NCBI GenBank assembly: GCA_032622095.1
Contig: CP136069.1
Coordinates: forward strand, 156,109,043 to 156,173,042
DNA length: 64,000 nucleotides
Origin: Siphonodentalium dalli
Taxonomy: Eukaryota > Mollusca > Scaphopoda > Gadilida > Siphonodentaliidae
Direction: 5' to 3'
Below the pieces are notes generated by a model. It ran no database searches, was not told where the DNA came from, and saw only the letters and a program-made list of their open reading frames with translations. Positions 44,701 through 57,229 of this stretch are shown here, one piece after another; the first letter of the stretch is position 1; the number at the start of each line of letters is the position of its first letter. Made by a program: the position numbers and the translations under genes.

Positions 44701-45180
44701 TTATCATATGACACCTATAAATTGATTATGAGGTCCAAAATGCACACAAATCACGAAATAGCTATATGACATCGGCAGCAAAAGGTTAATGTGGCGTCAC
44801 TTTATTGCACCGGAAGCCCAATTACACCTGGTGAACTACCAGAAATAATATGCACGCGAAGATATAGTGCGTTATTCTGTTCTCAGTTTGTGACATTATA
44901 TCGTATGTTTATTAGATAAATACGAATTACATATTCTATTTATCGTATAACAATGTCCAAAACTATATATTTCAAGATTATAATTGCGAGAATTTCGGCA
45001 TCGCGTTGATTCGTGTATTGACGCGCACGAATTTGACCTGCATTTAGTCAGAGATGTGGCTCGGCCCCCGGCTGCCATTCAGCCAATCAGAACACACTTT
45101 TTGTCAACAAACCAATCAAATTATCGGAAGGTGATATGAATTAGTAATTGATATGAAATTGATTTATGATATAGTTTCTA

Positions 45181-46672
45181 ATGGTTTTCAATGAAACCAA
45201 ACAAGAAGCCGAAAAATGTGCAAGATCGTGGCCATTTGGATCATCCTTTCTCAGAGAAGTTGACTCATATACTCACCTTGGAATTCTGCTGTCCAAATCC
45301 CATTTCAATATTAAATTTGTCGATGCCATATGTACAAAATTAAGGGGACATATTTCGGCCTCTCCGATGTTGGCCTACACCATGCTGGTGGTATCTCTCC
45401 TCAAAGCTCATACAAACTTTACAGAACAATAGTTATTCATTTAGGGTTATAGGGCAGTGAACTTCTATGGAACTTAAACACAACACAAAAATAGAAGCTT
45501 GAGAAGGCCCATAGAGTTTGCATCAAGCATATGCAAGGTTTTCTGACGAGGACCCGTACAGTTGTTGCACAAGGCTGTCTGGGCACTTCCTCGCTAGAAT
45601 CGTGGATTGATCGTCGGGAACTCTCAATATTTGGCGCTTTCTGTAGGCCAAATTACGAGAAAGCATCAAAACAGTTATTCCTACGACGCCTGTATGATTT
45701 TATTTCAGGTCTGTCAACTGATGAAACATCTTTTATTTATGACATATGGTGCATTCTATGTAAACATAATAATGAACATCACCTTATTGAGTATGCTATT
45801 TCCAATGAATTTCCATCGGTCGTGGCGTGGAAACGTTTGGTGTGGTCAGCTTTACAGGAGTTATAGATGAACCACGTCATTGACCAACATGGCATTGAAT
45901 GTTTCCTCTACCTTGACCGTTTGCAGCTATTGTCTGCCCTTCCGGGATCGCCACCAAGAGATCTCGCTCTACTCTCAGATAATCTCTCTAATCTGTCTCG
46001 CTTGCTCGTTAGGCAACAGCATTTATGTGGAAACGGTTTCATTTGGATAATGGTTAAATAAAGTGATCAGCGCTCTTTCGGGGTAGAATGGCGTTAATTT
46101 TCTATTAATACATTTACAGTTAGTTGGTAAATTATCTCTGTCACAGCATTGGCCAATTCAGTACCATGCACCGTTCCGCCAAATATGTATATATTTCAAA
46201 TTACCCCTATTTCCTACATGTGTACGCTGTTAGAACAGTTTACGTACGATACATTTCATATATAGCCTCACTTCAACGGACATCCATGAATCTTAGTATT
46301 CACCAGGATACATGATCGCACAAGCCATACCCATATGTATGTGTATATATATATATGTGTGTATGTGTATATATATGCGTATGTATGTGTGTATACATAT
46401 GTATGTATACGTGTATGTGTGTATGTATGTATATGTGTATGATGTGCATATGCAAGTTGATGATCGTGAGCGTACTCGTGAATACAAGCATGCTTATATG
46501 CACTAAACTATGTTCGTATTTGTCTCTTTGTCAGTCAAATTATATAACCCTGTATATTATATAGCCAAATCTCCTGCATGCAGGATGTATTTATGTTCTC
46601 AATTTATTTGTAATGTTTACATAAATGCTCTTCATTATATGGAGGAATAAAGATATTTATATATATTCCTTA
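45181..46672 (+). pseudogene. 5'-truncated, frameshifted LINE remnant
   Basis: Successive frames 45181-45432, about 45480-45866 and 45867-46061 encode the post-RT part of an ORF2. They include MVFNETKQEAE (compare VVFNETKRQDK at 22.97 kb), DSYTHLGILLSK, ESWIDRRELSIFGAF and AWKRLVW. The 3' region to 46672 includes a TGTATG-rich tract (46320-46440) and closes with TATGGAGGAATAAAGATATT and an ATAT tail. It belongs to the same broad group as the LINE at 19.8-24.2 kb but to a different family, and is decayed. It lies antisense in the large cadherin intron. Confidence 0.85.
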
Positions 46673-47344
46673 TTTGGTAACTATGTATGACCATAAAATA
46701 CTAACTGGATTGAAAAACTATTCATCTCTTTGCAAGAACAATTATATTATGTACTGGTTTTCTGTCTTATCATTTCCCAATCATGAAGTAACGTGGATTA
46801 GCTTGATTTTGAACTGACAGCGGGCAGAATGGGCTGATTGCGCCAATAATTTTATCTACGCATTCCACAGCGCAACGGAAATTTTCTTTGGACGATACGG
46901 CAGTTCCAAGTGTTTGTCTATAAACAATCGTAAGGTTACGTTTTGTATGTTTGTTTACATAACCAAGGGTACTAACGTGACAATAACATGCAATGCACCC
47001 GATATTTATGATTTGTATAAGAACGACGTCTGTCTATTATATAATATTCTTTCTGTTTATGGCGGTTTTAGTGGATGTGATTATTTCAAAATTTAAAACC
47101 TCCATCCACAGGGAAGACCGCCCGTATCTTTAATTATCTTTGAGGGAAAGTTCCCTGAGCGAGAATAGAACATCATAGTTACGTAAATATGGCGATCATT
47201 TTTGTTTAGATGGCCATGAAGAGTCTGGTGTGGTCCCGATGTTATGGAAGGGGTCTGAGTATTTTTATGCTCCTGATTTTGTGCTGTAAATGGGGTAGTC
47301 GTAAAAATTATTTAAAAGGCCGAGTTTGTTATCACCGAATGGTG
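46673..47344. other. cadherin intron sequence, no gene seen
   Basis: No recognisable coding or repeat structure. Confidence 0.4.
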
Positions 47345-47584
47345 TATACGCCTTGTCACTATAACTGCGGCCAAATTGGATCCACCAGGTCAGGTTCCGT
47401 TGTTTACTTATAGCTTTCCATATATGGAAGTCATGAATAATTCAAAAGCTCATATATGGAAATGCATCTCCAAAACGTTGACATGTAGCACTAAAACCAT
47501 GGAACCGGGGCTTGATGAATCTATGAAACCACCTAGCGGACCCGGTGGATCCAATATGGCCGCGAGTTAGTGACAGGGCGTATT
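47345..47584. mobile_element. TIR MITE next to cadherin exon
   Basis: Inverted ends of about 40 bp: TATACGCCTTGTCACTATAA plus GCGGCCAAATTGGATCCACC at the left, and the near-complement ending GTTAGTGACAGGGCGTAT at the right. A second small inverted pair (TCCATATATGGA) sits inside. It lies about 130 bp from the donor of exon 47717-47923. A solo end lies at 32440. Confidence 0.75.
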
Positions 47585-47716
47585 GGATAACGTTATAATG
47601 GAAAACTTACCACTTGAAGTTCCAATAGACTTAACCCGTCACCGTTGTTAATTAAAGTTAACACTGTCGCTTATGGAAAATAATTAGTTCTTTGAATAAC
47701 CAAATGGGTTACATAC

Positions 47717-47923
47717 CATTAACGCTATTAATCTTCAGGGCCTGGGTTGTTGTAGTAGCACTGCCATCAGGTTTCTTATATTCTTCCGAATAGAAAGAAT
47801 AAGTGACTGCGGCGTTGGTGTCCTCCACACATGGGGTCGCGGTGAATATGAGTATATCAGGGTTTATAACTGTGTTCTCGTCTTTGTCATAAGCCAAGAA
47901 GTCTTGGTTCATAATAGGCGGAT
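47717..47923 (-). CDS. cadherin gene, first exon in window
   Basis: 207-nt exon; acceptor TTTATTTTTCAG (47925-47924) and donor AATG/GTATGT (47716-47715). It begins and ends in phase 1. It starts at a repeat boundary (DPPIMNQDF, the tail of a DxNDPP-type linker) and gives the first half of a cadherin repeat (FTATPCVEDTNAAVTYSF, QALKINSVNG). The split Gly codon joins AVSIIAGSALNYE of exon 25931-26145, forming the usual F.I.s.tG.i..a..LdYE strand pair. The N-terminal half is unusual: the calcium DxD-type motif is not obvious, and a Cys (TPCVED) is present, possibly paired with the Cys in the next exon. Exons further upstream were not found before 64000. Confidence 0.88.
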
Positions 47924-48049
47924 CTGAAAAATAAAACCAAGATTGCTGCTCGTTAACCACTTGTTTACTAAATTGAACCTTATTGTAATGTAGGTTTAGC
48001 ATAACTTTTTATATATCAGTTTTAAGTTTTGCCTTAGTTCGGTGTTATT

Positions 48050-48179
48050 TAAGAAATAACTCTTGTTTTGATTAAGGATATGCTGTCATAACCGAAAAGT
48101 TTGAAGATAAATTATATATAAAATTTATCTTCAAACGTTTCGGTTATAACTCATAATCGAAATAAGAGTTATTTCTTAT
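48050..48179. repeat. hairpin (foldback MITE)
   Basis: TAAGAAATAACTCTT pairs with AAGAGTTATTTCTTA, and ATAACCGAAAAGTTTGAAGA with its near-complement, around TAAATTATATATAAAATTTA. Small bulges are present. It lies upstream of the cadherin exon. Confidence 0.8.
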
Positions 48180-48268
48180 AATTTAATCCGTCATTTCACA
48201 AGATAACCACCAAAAGTAGAAATGGGAAGTATAACGAGCCTACAACATTGAGACTATTTCCGACGAAG

Positions 48269-48691
48269 TTAACCCTTTACCCAACAAACCGGCCAAAAAC
48301 GCCCAAATAAAGCTTCAACAGCCTAAAATATCTTTGGTCTGTCTCAATAACACCATACAAATATGGATCTCATTGGAACCGGTTCATTGACCACATTGTG
48401 ATGGTTACAGTTATGCCCTGTGTCAATGCATTCTCTTATATAAGAGAATGCATTGGCCTAAAAAAATCTTTTTTTAACACTTTTTACCATTTTTTCTTAC
48501 ATTCTTTAACAATTTTGTCTTACATTTTTTAACAATTTTTATAATATTTTTCTACATTCTTTGACAATTTTATCATTTTTAATATGTGTTAAGCCAATGC
48601 ATTCTCTTATATATGCGAGGCGACCTATGGTCGACTCGCATATATAAGAGAATGCATTGGCACAGGGTCGTTCTGTTGGGTAAAGGGTTAA
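48269..48691. mobile_element. piggyBac-type MITE, copy 3 with one collapsed hairpin
   Basis: Body 48273-48687 starts CCCTTTACCCAACAAACC and ends TGTTGGGTAAAGGG, with TTAA on both sides. The second hairpin is intact. The first has lost its centre: ATTCTCTTATATAAGAGAAT replaces the longer arm-loop-arm. The T-rich segment between the hairpins is expanded by repetition of TTACATTCTTTAACAATTTT-like units. Confidence 0.9.
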
Positions 48692-48907
48692 AAGAGACAC
48701 CAGTCCTGTCACTCAAAACTTGTGCTTACCGATTGATCACGTCGGGTCGGAAATTCAGCCTTTTTGATTGGCTTGTCGCAACTGATCACGCATCGCGTGG
48801 CACACGACGGCGCGATGGCACAAACCCTTGTTAGTTTTTATTACGGCATTTCATTTCTTTGCAAATGTTCCATCTTGTTGATTTGTATGGTTAGGCACTG
48901 AATATTA

Positions 48908-50111
48908 CCATCTAGCAGGGTTGGGGCGATTACATGCCAATGTAATCGATTACGATTACAATTACTTTTGATTTACATGATTACGATTACTGATTACATT
49001 TTGTTCAATGTAATCGATTGTGATTACAATTACTTTAGTAAATGTAATCGATTACTTTTCGATTACATCTGATTACAATTGTTAGTTTCCAATCATTTTG
49101 ATCACATGTGAACAAATAACGAAATAATTCAAATTAGCATATCAAATTTGATTGAATAAAGATATCACTGCATAACATTGAAACAAGAAACGACTGAAAC
49201 AATAGAAAGATGCTAGCAATAAACATATAAACTTTTTACATTTACATGTATTGCAAAGGTTTCATTATGAAGTTATACACCAACTTATTGGGAATGCATT
49301 ATGTTTTATGTGTATTTATATTTATAAATATATTTTAATATATTTAAAATTTTCTTACATGCATTTAAACTAACGCATAATATTTTTGAAAATATCACCA
49401 GAAACAATTATTAATTATTTGCATGTTCTGTTAGATTCAATACCCAACACAATGAAGATAACAATAAGATTTATTTGATGATCATCCGTTGGTAATCCTG
49501 ATGAGGTTAAATGAGGCTTAACTCCATGAGTGCAGTAAATGACAAACCAGCTAATTAGGTACTAGTACATCACACCTGCTTTGTTCAGTTAATTACCCCT
49601 ATTGTACCAGTGTGACACTACAGTCATTGTCTGCAGCAGTCCCAATTCAATTTAATCCTAATTGAAGTAGACTAGCCTATATATTCATATTAGAACATTT
49701 CATTGTCTCTATCACAAGTTTATTGCCATTCATGCTGTATTCAACAATTGTGTGTTGTTATCTGTGTCCAGTGCCATAATGTACATACACACTGTACCAC
49801 TAACATAACACATGACACAATTGTGCTAACTTTCAAATATTTCGTTTGTATATGTGCACACTCTACAGTACCACAGTATGAGACTATGAGTATCCAATAG
49901 CCATCCATTTGGATATTTTAGTAAAAGTAATCAAAAAGTAATCAAAATGTAATCATGATTACAGGTACATTTTAAAGTAAATGATTACGATTACGATTAC
50001 TTGTAATCAAGAAATGTCATGATTACTGATTACAGGCGATTACTCCAAAATTTGTAATCGATTACTTTGATTACGATTACTGACTACGATTACCCCAACC
50101 CTGCCATCTAG
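48908..50111. mobile_element. non-autonomous hAT-type element
   Basis: Element 48916-50103 (1188 bp) begins CAGGGTTGGGG and ends CCCCAACCCTG, with 8-bp repeats CCATCTAG on both sides. Both ends carry clusters of GATTAC/GTAATC and TAATCGATTAC in mirror order (about 48925-49080 and 49920-50095). CAGGG termini plus an 8-bp TSD are typical of hAT. The interior has no transposase ORF. Confidence 0.93.
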
Positions 50112-52551
50112 TGCGGTTATTGTCAACACAGTCATACCCGAAGGAGTTATGATGCCGAAATTTGATGTTAAATGGTAGGAAGTATCGAACAGTTTCCATG
50201 TACATTTGTTAGGCACGCGGTATAGGCGTGGTCACTCGGCGCTGCTGTAATTTTTTAGCGATCAAGAAATTTAGGTTATCGAGAAATAAACTAAATAGCA
50301 AAGTGTTTGCCAGCCAATTGTTTTACAGTATTTCGTGGATTGACACCTTATGATTAAATTATTTAATATAATTTATATCTAATTTATTGTCAAAACTCAA
50401 TCTATTTGTTGTTTCGGTCTATTCAATCGAAGTGTTTTCTATGCCTGTTATATTTCACAGCATATAGTGATAAAATATTTGCACATTGTCTAAGTTATAA
50501 CACGTCACTTAATTGTCGCTTCAAGTTGCAAATTGGTTAATCAGATAAGACATTACTTTCGGATATTTAATAAGTGTCAAGTTTTTTTGTTATAAATATT
50601 CGACAATTTTCAAAATTCGACACACACAAAATTACGTTAGAACATCCACGCTGTTTCAGTATTCAGAATAAGTTTAGTACATGTAAATTGTACAGCTACA
50701 GTCGAGTACGTTCAATTATATATGCAGCCGAGCCGACTTCTATATAGGATCTATATTCCAGAAGCTCGTTGTTTATGTTCCAGAATCTATAGGCGTTTGA
50801 ACTGTTTTGTTATACTGACTGACTGACGAAATTGATGTACATCCCTCATCCAGGCAGCTGGAATGTCGGTTATTGTGAAATAAATTCCCCAAGGAGTCAA
50901 TAGTGTTATCAACACACCAAGAGGACATTGCACCCCACCCCCAACACCACCACCCATTCAATTATAAAAGTATACATTGGACTGGTCAATTTTATCAATG
51001 GCCATGACACATCAGAATGTTGTAATACAGTATCCCCCTTATTAAAATGGTGAAAATGGCCAAAAATCGTGTATTGCTACCATAGGACTGAAAAACGTAT
51101 TTTGTTTCTTTTATTTTTCGGTAAACATGAGATCGTTTAGTCTGTGTCGGTTAGAATTGCACCTATAGATCTGTTATCATGCGCCTGCAGATCACGGAAT
51201 GAAAGCCTAGGCTGCCTAAAATATAGTCATCGCTCAGAAACTTTTGTGATACATAAGTTTGATGATTTAAATGACTCGAAGAGAAAGCATTGCGTGAAAT
51301 AAAACAGCTTCCAGCATGAGATAACGCAATATTGGCCGACGTTTTCCGGACAATCGCGGATTATTTCCGAATCCAAAATTTCAATGATTACAATTTAAAT
51401 GGCGTATATCAAGCTGCATGTTCGGGTCCGATAATCGTGTTCGAAGTGAAATTTTATTGTGACTTCAATGCGTCTTTCTGTTGTGGAAAGGCAATTCAGG
51501 TAATTTATTGACCTTTTTCGATACCGGGATAATTCAAAAAGCGAATATTATTAGGTGTATTTTGGCACGCAAATCGCCATGTGGCTTTAAACTAAATCTC
51601 ATGACACTGAAGTATCGGCTATTCAGATGAGAGTTAAGAGAAACATACAAGTTACGTAATGGTTATTATAATCTAAACCCCATAACTATTATGATGTCAA
51701 GCTATTTCTAGAAAGACGAGAGGATATTATAGCTGTATCAAATTACAAAAAAGACAGGTTTCAAAAAGATGTGCGGAAATACTCATTCACAAATCAAATT
51801 AAATCAAGTTTGACAGGATTATTACCATACACATGGACAATACACAAGTTAAAGTATACCATACAAGGAAACAGCAACCATCTATATGAAATATGGAGAG
51901 GGGGTACCCATAAGTGAGTCAGCACTTGTCCTCCAATCCCATTGTCTGTATATAAAATGTTTGTGTCATAAATTAGACAAATAAATATGTTTAAACTATA
52001 TGAAATATTTGAAGGTCGTGATATATTTGCGATCAGTGGCGACCAATTAATTTCGGAATATAAGTCGATGGACAGTATCAACAAGACTATACGGTATAAT
52101 AATTATGTTGTGATAGTTGACGTGCGGATACATACATTATACTTAAATATGAATCGATAATCATGTTTTATCCATGCAAGTAGGCATGTTATATGGCACC
52201 ATGCTGGTTACACGTGGAAATACTATATTTGTTTACATTCGTGACAACACTAAGTATTGTTGGGGAATTCCAATTTGAATTAGGAATCACCATGCATACA
52301 TGGAAGTTATATATAAACCACACTCGCTCACCTCCAAACTGTCAAGAAAAACCGTTATTGTAGGACTTTGACGGCAAATATGATATCGTGATTGGTATTT
52401 CTGTTATGAGTATATATTTACATACTAAGTGTGATCATCACTAAATCCAGCATTCCGATTGGTCGGCGCCCACGTGGCTAGTTGCAATTATTTCTCGGTG
52501 AATGCGCAACAGCTCATAACTGCAGGCTCATAACAACAACGACACGTCATT
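50112..52551. other. long stretch without recognised features
   Basis: I see no exon-like ORF with splice sites, no tandem array and no strong inverted repeat. Short ORFs (for example 51794-52084 minus) lack any motif I know. Confidence 0.5.
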
Positions 52552-55500
52552 GGGTTCAGGGCCTGGAACCTACGTCACCGGAAGGGTAACCCTACATCAA
52601 AATAACTGTAAATAAAGTTCGACTCGCTACTTCGTATCGTTTTTTTAAATAAATACAATCGATTTCGATGTAGTATTATAAGCAAAGGAGCTATGCGACC
52701 TGCAAATCTCAACAAATACAGAAACCGAAAATCGGACAGAATTGCTTATAATGAGAATTTCGCGTTCGCAATTCAAAATCGCGTCCGATTTCCTATTTTC
52801 GTGCAGGTGTCAATGCCAACATTTCATGTTCTCCGCGCCCTAAACTCATTTAAAAATCGTATACATTGAGTTTCGGGATATTATAAATGCAAAAATTTGA
52901 ATCAATAACAAAAAAATAACTTTTCCGTGGTTTGTTTGTAAATTTCTTAAGACACAAATAATTTTTATGAATTTGTCTATTAATGGTAACGCCCACATCG
53001 CGTTGACGCTCACATAATATTGGCCTGTTTGCACTAACAATTGAGTCACCATCCGTATAATCCGGTAGATGAACTATTAACGATCGTCTTCACATATACA
53101 CACTCTGTTAAATGCGTTACAATACACAAATGGCTGTTATAGAGATGCCAATATACCATTTGATAATACTATATATAAAGACGAACATAAATTCATGGCA
53201 TAATCATTGTTTTTATGTTCTCGTTGTATATTCGGTAGTTTAATTAAGTGTATGTCATGTCATTCCATTCGGTCTCTTATTCCATATTCATTGTAGTATT
53301 ACTTTGTTATTCCAGTCTATTTCCGTTGGTTGAATCCATGTTAATTTGTTCATATTTCCAGTTTTGTCTGATAGTTGTCGTTAAAACATTATCATGCACC
53401 AAAAATTTCTTTAATTATATTCTATTACTAACATTCATTGTTTACCCATGTTTATTGATAATGAATTGAATGTGTTATTCGGTCCAGGAACCTTCGTTGT
53501 CAAACAATTAATCTGGTCACGCATCAATTATATTCGCAATCCAAAACCAAAACGGATAAATACATTTTCAAACACCCTGTCTCATCATCAGTCAATAATC
53601 ATAAAGTATGGTTAGGTACTCAAGTCCCAAAAACTAATTGGTCACATATATATTAACTATACTATAGCAGGTTATATAGTGAATTGTGAACATAATATGG
53701 TTCCTGTGGCTGGATATTCATTTAGTTTGGTTATGTTTAACATTATATATTACAAAATTTTATATAAACTGGATATTCCGTTTATTGAATACTTTTGCAG
53801 ACAAAAATGATATATACAAGGGGAAAAAAACAATTTAAAGTTGAATAGAAGAAAAAATTACAACAAAAAGAGGCTTGTTGTGTCGTCTAAGAGGGGGGGG
53901 GTCTACAAAAAAATTCCGTATATAGGGCCGGGCGGGTGGGTGGTCCAGAGGCGGAAAAAATCGTGCTTGTAATTTTTTTCTATATAGCAGCTATAGTGAC
54001 TCTTTAGCCTCAGATTTAGCAACATTCTGGATTTCACAGGATCCCGGACCACTTCACAGTGGACCATCGTAATAGCATTCAGGAAACTTATTATCAGCGG
54101 AAGAAATATTTAGTAACACAATTAATATATTACCCAGTTGTATTACTTGAATAAAAGTAATAAAACATAAAAACTGTATCACAAATTGGATACTACATGG
54201 TGAATACTCAATGATGACTATATATCATTAACATGATTGTTGCATAACATGAAATTGAAAAGGGTATCTCATAAATTTCTAATGTCTGAAATACTGTCTT
54301 GTCCTGGCATGTAATCTAATTCATTCCTTCTGGTTATTTCTCATCTTGAATGATTGCAAGTAATGTTAATTTGCAACAATTATCCAAATAAAACTGAATT
54401 GGTCACGATGAATGACCGTTAACTGTTTACTGCTCAGACAATCCCAACTGAAGGTGACGCTATTCTCATTTAATTTCCTAACTTCATCTTGGAGCTTTAC
54501 TGCTCAACAGGACTAAACTAAAATACTAATTGTATACTGTTATCACTTACAAATAGATGAACTGAAATAAAATGCTGCATTCAGATGCATTAAGAAATGA
54601 CATTCAATTCTTCATTCTGGTCTATTACCATACCAAACCACATCAAAATTCGACAACCGACACTTAACTTATATTGCAAAAGCTTTGTACGGACAGAATT
54701 TCATGAAGTCGAACAGGCCCCATAACTCTGGTAGGCATTAATAGTCACAACCCGTGATATTATGCATATTCGTTCCCCATTTCTGGTCCGTCACCATGCC
54801 ATAGGGCATAAAAATATGACAACCGACTCTTGAGTTATAATGCAAAATGACTGTACGGACGGACGGCTCGAGACGTCAACTATATACCCGCCGACTAATA
54901 TTGGGCGGTATAATAACCATATATCTATGTGTATAACCAAAAACAATTCCCCTCCCCCACCCCACCCACCCCACCCCGGTGGAGAAGACTTAAAAGAGTT
55001 CTTTGGTCATCTACAAATAATTGTGGAACCCCTGACCTGTTTACCACTATTTACACTGGTCAGTGTTCTCTGTCAGACACAACACACTCGATTTATTAAG
55101 GCTATAATGGGGTCTAGGGCGATTTGTGACATATAGTGTACCTACACAATGCTTTATTATTGTTGTTAGATACTGAAAACACCAGGAAACGTCTGGAAAT
55201 ACAGTTTATTTTTCGTTTTTTTCTGATATGTGTTTACCAATTAGTAAGACAGTTAACACAGTTAGTGAAGAACGGCTAAAAAAAACTCTGAAATTTTGAT
55301 AAAAACATGAGAAAGAGGGGGTGGGTCCCCAAAATTTTGGAGGAAAAAAATAATTTTTGGGGTGGTGGGTCCCTCTGGTCGGAAAAAACTTTTTGGTGTG
55401 CAATTTTTTCCCAGACCCCTCCCCCCTGGCTGGCTCAACCAATTTCGTGGCTGGTTATCTAGCTAAGCCGGCTTAGTCACGACGTTCGTGGCTGACGAAA

Positions 55501-56942
55501 TATGGCGGCTCAGTCGGCTGAGACGTTATCATTCAGAGTATTTCGTTTCCGAAATTTTCCTAATACCCGTTTATAGACACCCGCTGGTTTTAGCGTTTGT
55601 TGTGAACCCGTAAAATTCCAGACCACGCGTGTTTTGTTTTTTTGGTGTTGGGCTTTTCCGTTATGGCGAGAATATACGAAGGACACAGAAAATGACTGGC
55701 AGGGATGTACTATGTAGTTTCCCATCTATACAATCGGCATAAGTTACATTGCGACTTCTGTCGACTTCAGACGGCTATCATCACTGGCATCTTGCGATAT
55801 ATGCATGCATCATTGAATGCTGAATCCGATAGTATTGATATATAATATGTCAAACTATTTTCTATTACCTTAAATTCTACATGTTATGTGCATATATTGA
55901 CAAATGTCAGCGATATGAGACTGAGTCGTGTCGAAATAAACGATTTCGCCATCGGCAGTCACTGCATTTAATTAGTATATAAGAATGACGGTGTGTGTTG
56001 TCAATTTAGATATAACATTTGTAAAAATAACTACTTTGAACAAGATTATTCTCCACTTCTATTCGATCACCTTACCGGAGTGTTTCACATCACTTTAAAA
56101 GTTTTTTCTTTTATTAATTTCAGAAACATTTGAATTTGAAACAAAAATTTAATAATACAACTTAAAGCTTCTTCCTGGTTCAACTCAAGCAGTGGCGATA
56201 TTGCGATGTATTCATTTATCAAAGTTTGGTTTATTTTAGCCTATAATTATACATGTATATGATGCATCAACCAGAATGACCCTTTTTCTTATTCCCTATA
56301 ATACTATTGATATATAAAGGTCATTTAATTACTTATTATTTTATTCATTTATGTCTTGTGATAGTTATTCCATGAAAAACGTATTAATTAGCCTGCCACA
56401 AGTGAAGTAGTCTACTTTTGAGCCGATGTATACCGATTCGCATCGGCAATATTCGGGGATCTTATAGCGAGGGAAGAATTATACTCTTGCGCTTCCATAA
56501 GTTCCATTAACTGTGAAGGCATATACACTACTCACTAGTCCTAAAACTAATTGTGATAATCGGCAAGTGAAAGAAAGAATTCAGCCAAATTGCCGATTTT
56601 GGAATCAAATGTTGACTATATGTAGGCGTTACCATTTATGCCACAATTCCAGTTTTAAAAGTCAATGTAGGCGTTACCATTTCAAAACTCTGAAACATGC
56701 CTCGAAAATTGGTGACGGAAACCATATGAACGCGATAATCTTTACAACCGTTACATATATATCTCGGTATAGATGACTGTGAGCTAGAAAATAATGTTTT
56801 ACAGCTCATAAGCAATGATTTTTTAGTGGTTTATGTACATAGTTTGCAAAAACGATAAATACTCACTTCGAGTCGCACCGAGCAGCCGCCATTTTTCGGT
56901 GAAAAACTTTGTTTTATGACGTAGGTTCCAGGCCCTGGGGTT
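52552..56942. mobile_element. candidate 4.4-kb TIR transposon
   Basis: CAGGGCCTGGAACCTACGTC begins at 52557, and its exact complement ends at 56937 (21 bp including the next base). GGGTT lies directly outside both ends (52552-52556 and 56938-56942). Weak subterminal similarity follows (TTCGACTCGCTACTTCG against TGCGACTCGAAGTGAG). The interior is AT-rich, with no clear transposase. It also holds a G-rich/A-rich stretch at 53890-53960 and another at 55300-55435, plus the dispersed repeat at 54690. It could be one decayed element or two facing MITEs. Confidence 0.6.
54690..54880. repeat. mollusc-type dispersed repeat fragment
   Basis: CCCCATAACTCTGGTAGGCA, ATTCGTTCCCCATTTCTGGTC, GAGTTATAATGCAAAATGAC and TGTACGGACGGACGG match the style of the repeats at 31860 and 34072. 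Confidence 0.6.
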
Positions 56943-57229
56943 TGGAAAGACGAACGCGTAATGTTTTGGGCGCATTTGGACTCGCGCAGGATTGACTTAA
57001 TAAATCATCGGCATTCTGAACTCCTCGACCTGTGACCCCTGCGGTGAAACGGTGACGGAATCTGACGAGGTTTGCCGAATGAAACCATCGGGTTTCAATA
57101 TAAAGAGAAATTGTTCCTGTTAACTTTTGCCAAGAGTGCTATGGGATATTTTGGGCTGGTTTTGTCACGATACACTTTTCGATTTAAATACATTTACAAA
57201 AGTGGCTTTTTCGCAAAATGTATATAAAT
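56943..57229. other. no gene seen, contains dispersed repeat match
   Basis: 57035-57085 is the inverted partner of 14005-14055 (GGTGACGGAATCTGACGAGG). Otherwise nothing is recognised. Confidence 0.55.

Noticed and set aside
46293-46564. Tyr/Ile/His-rich ORFs on both strands near 46.3-46.5 kb
   Set aside because: They translate a TATG/TGTA simple repeat in the LINE 3' region.
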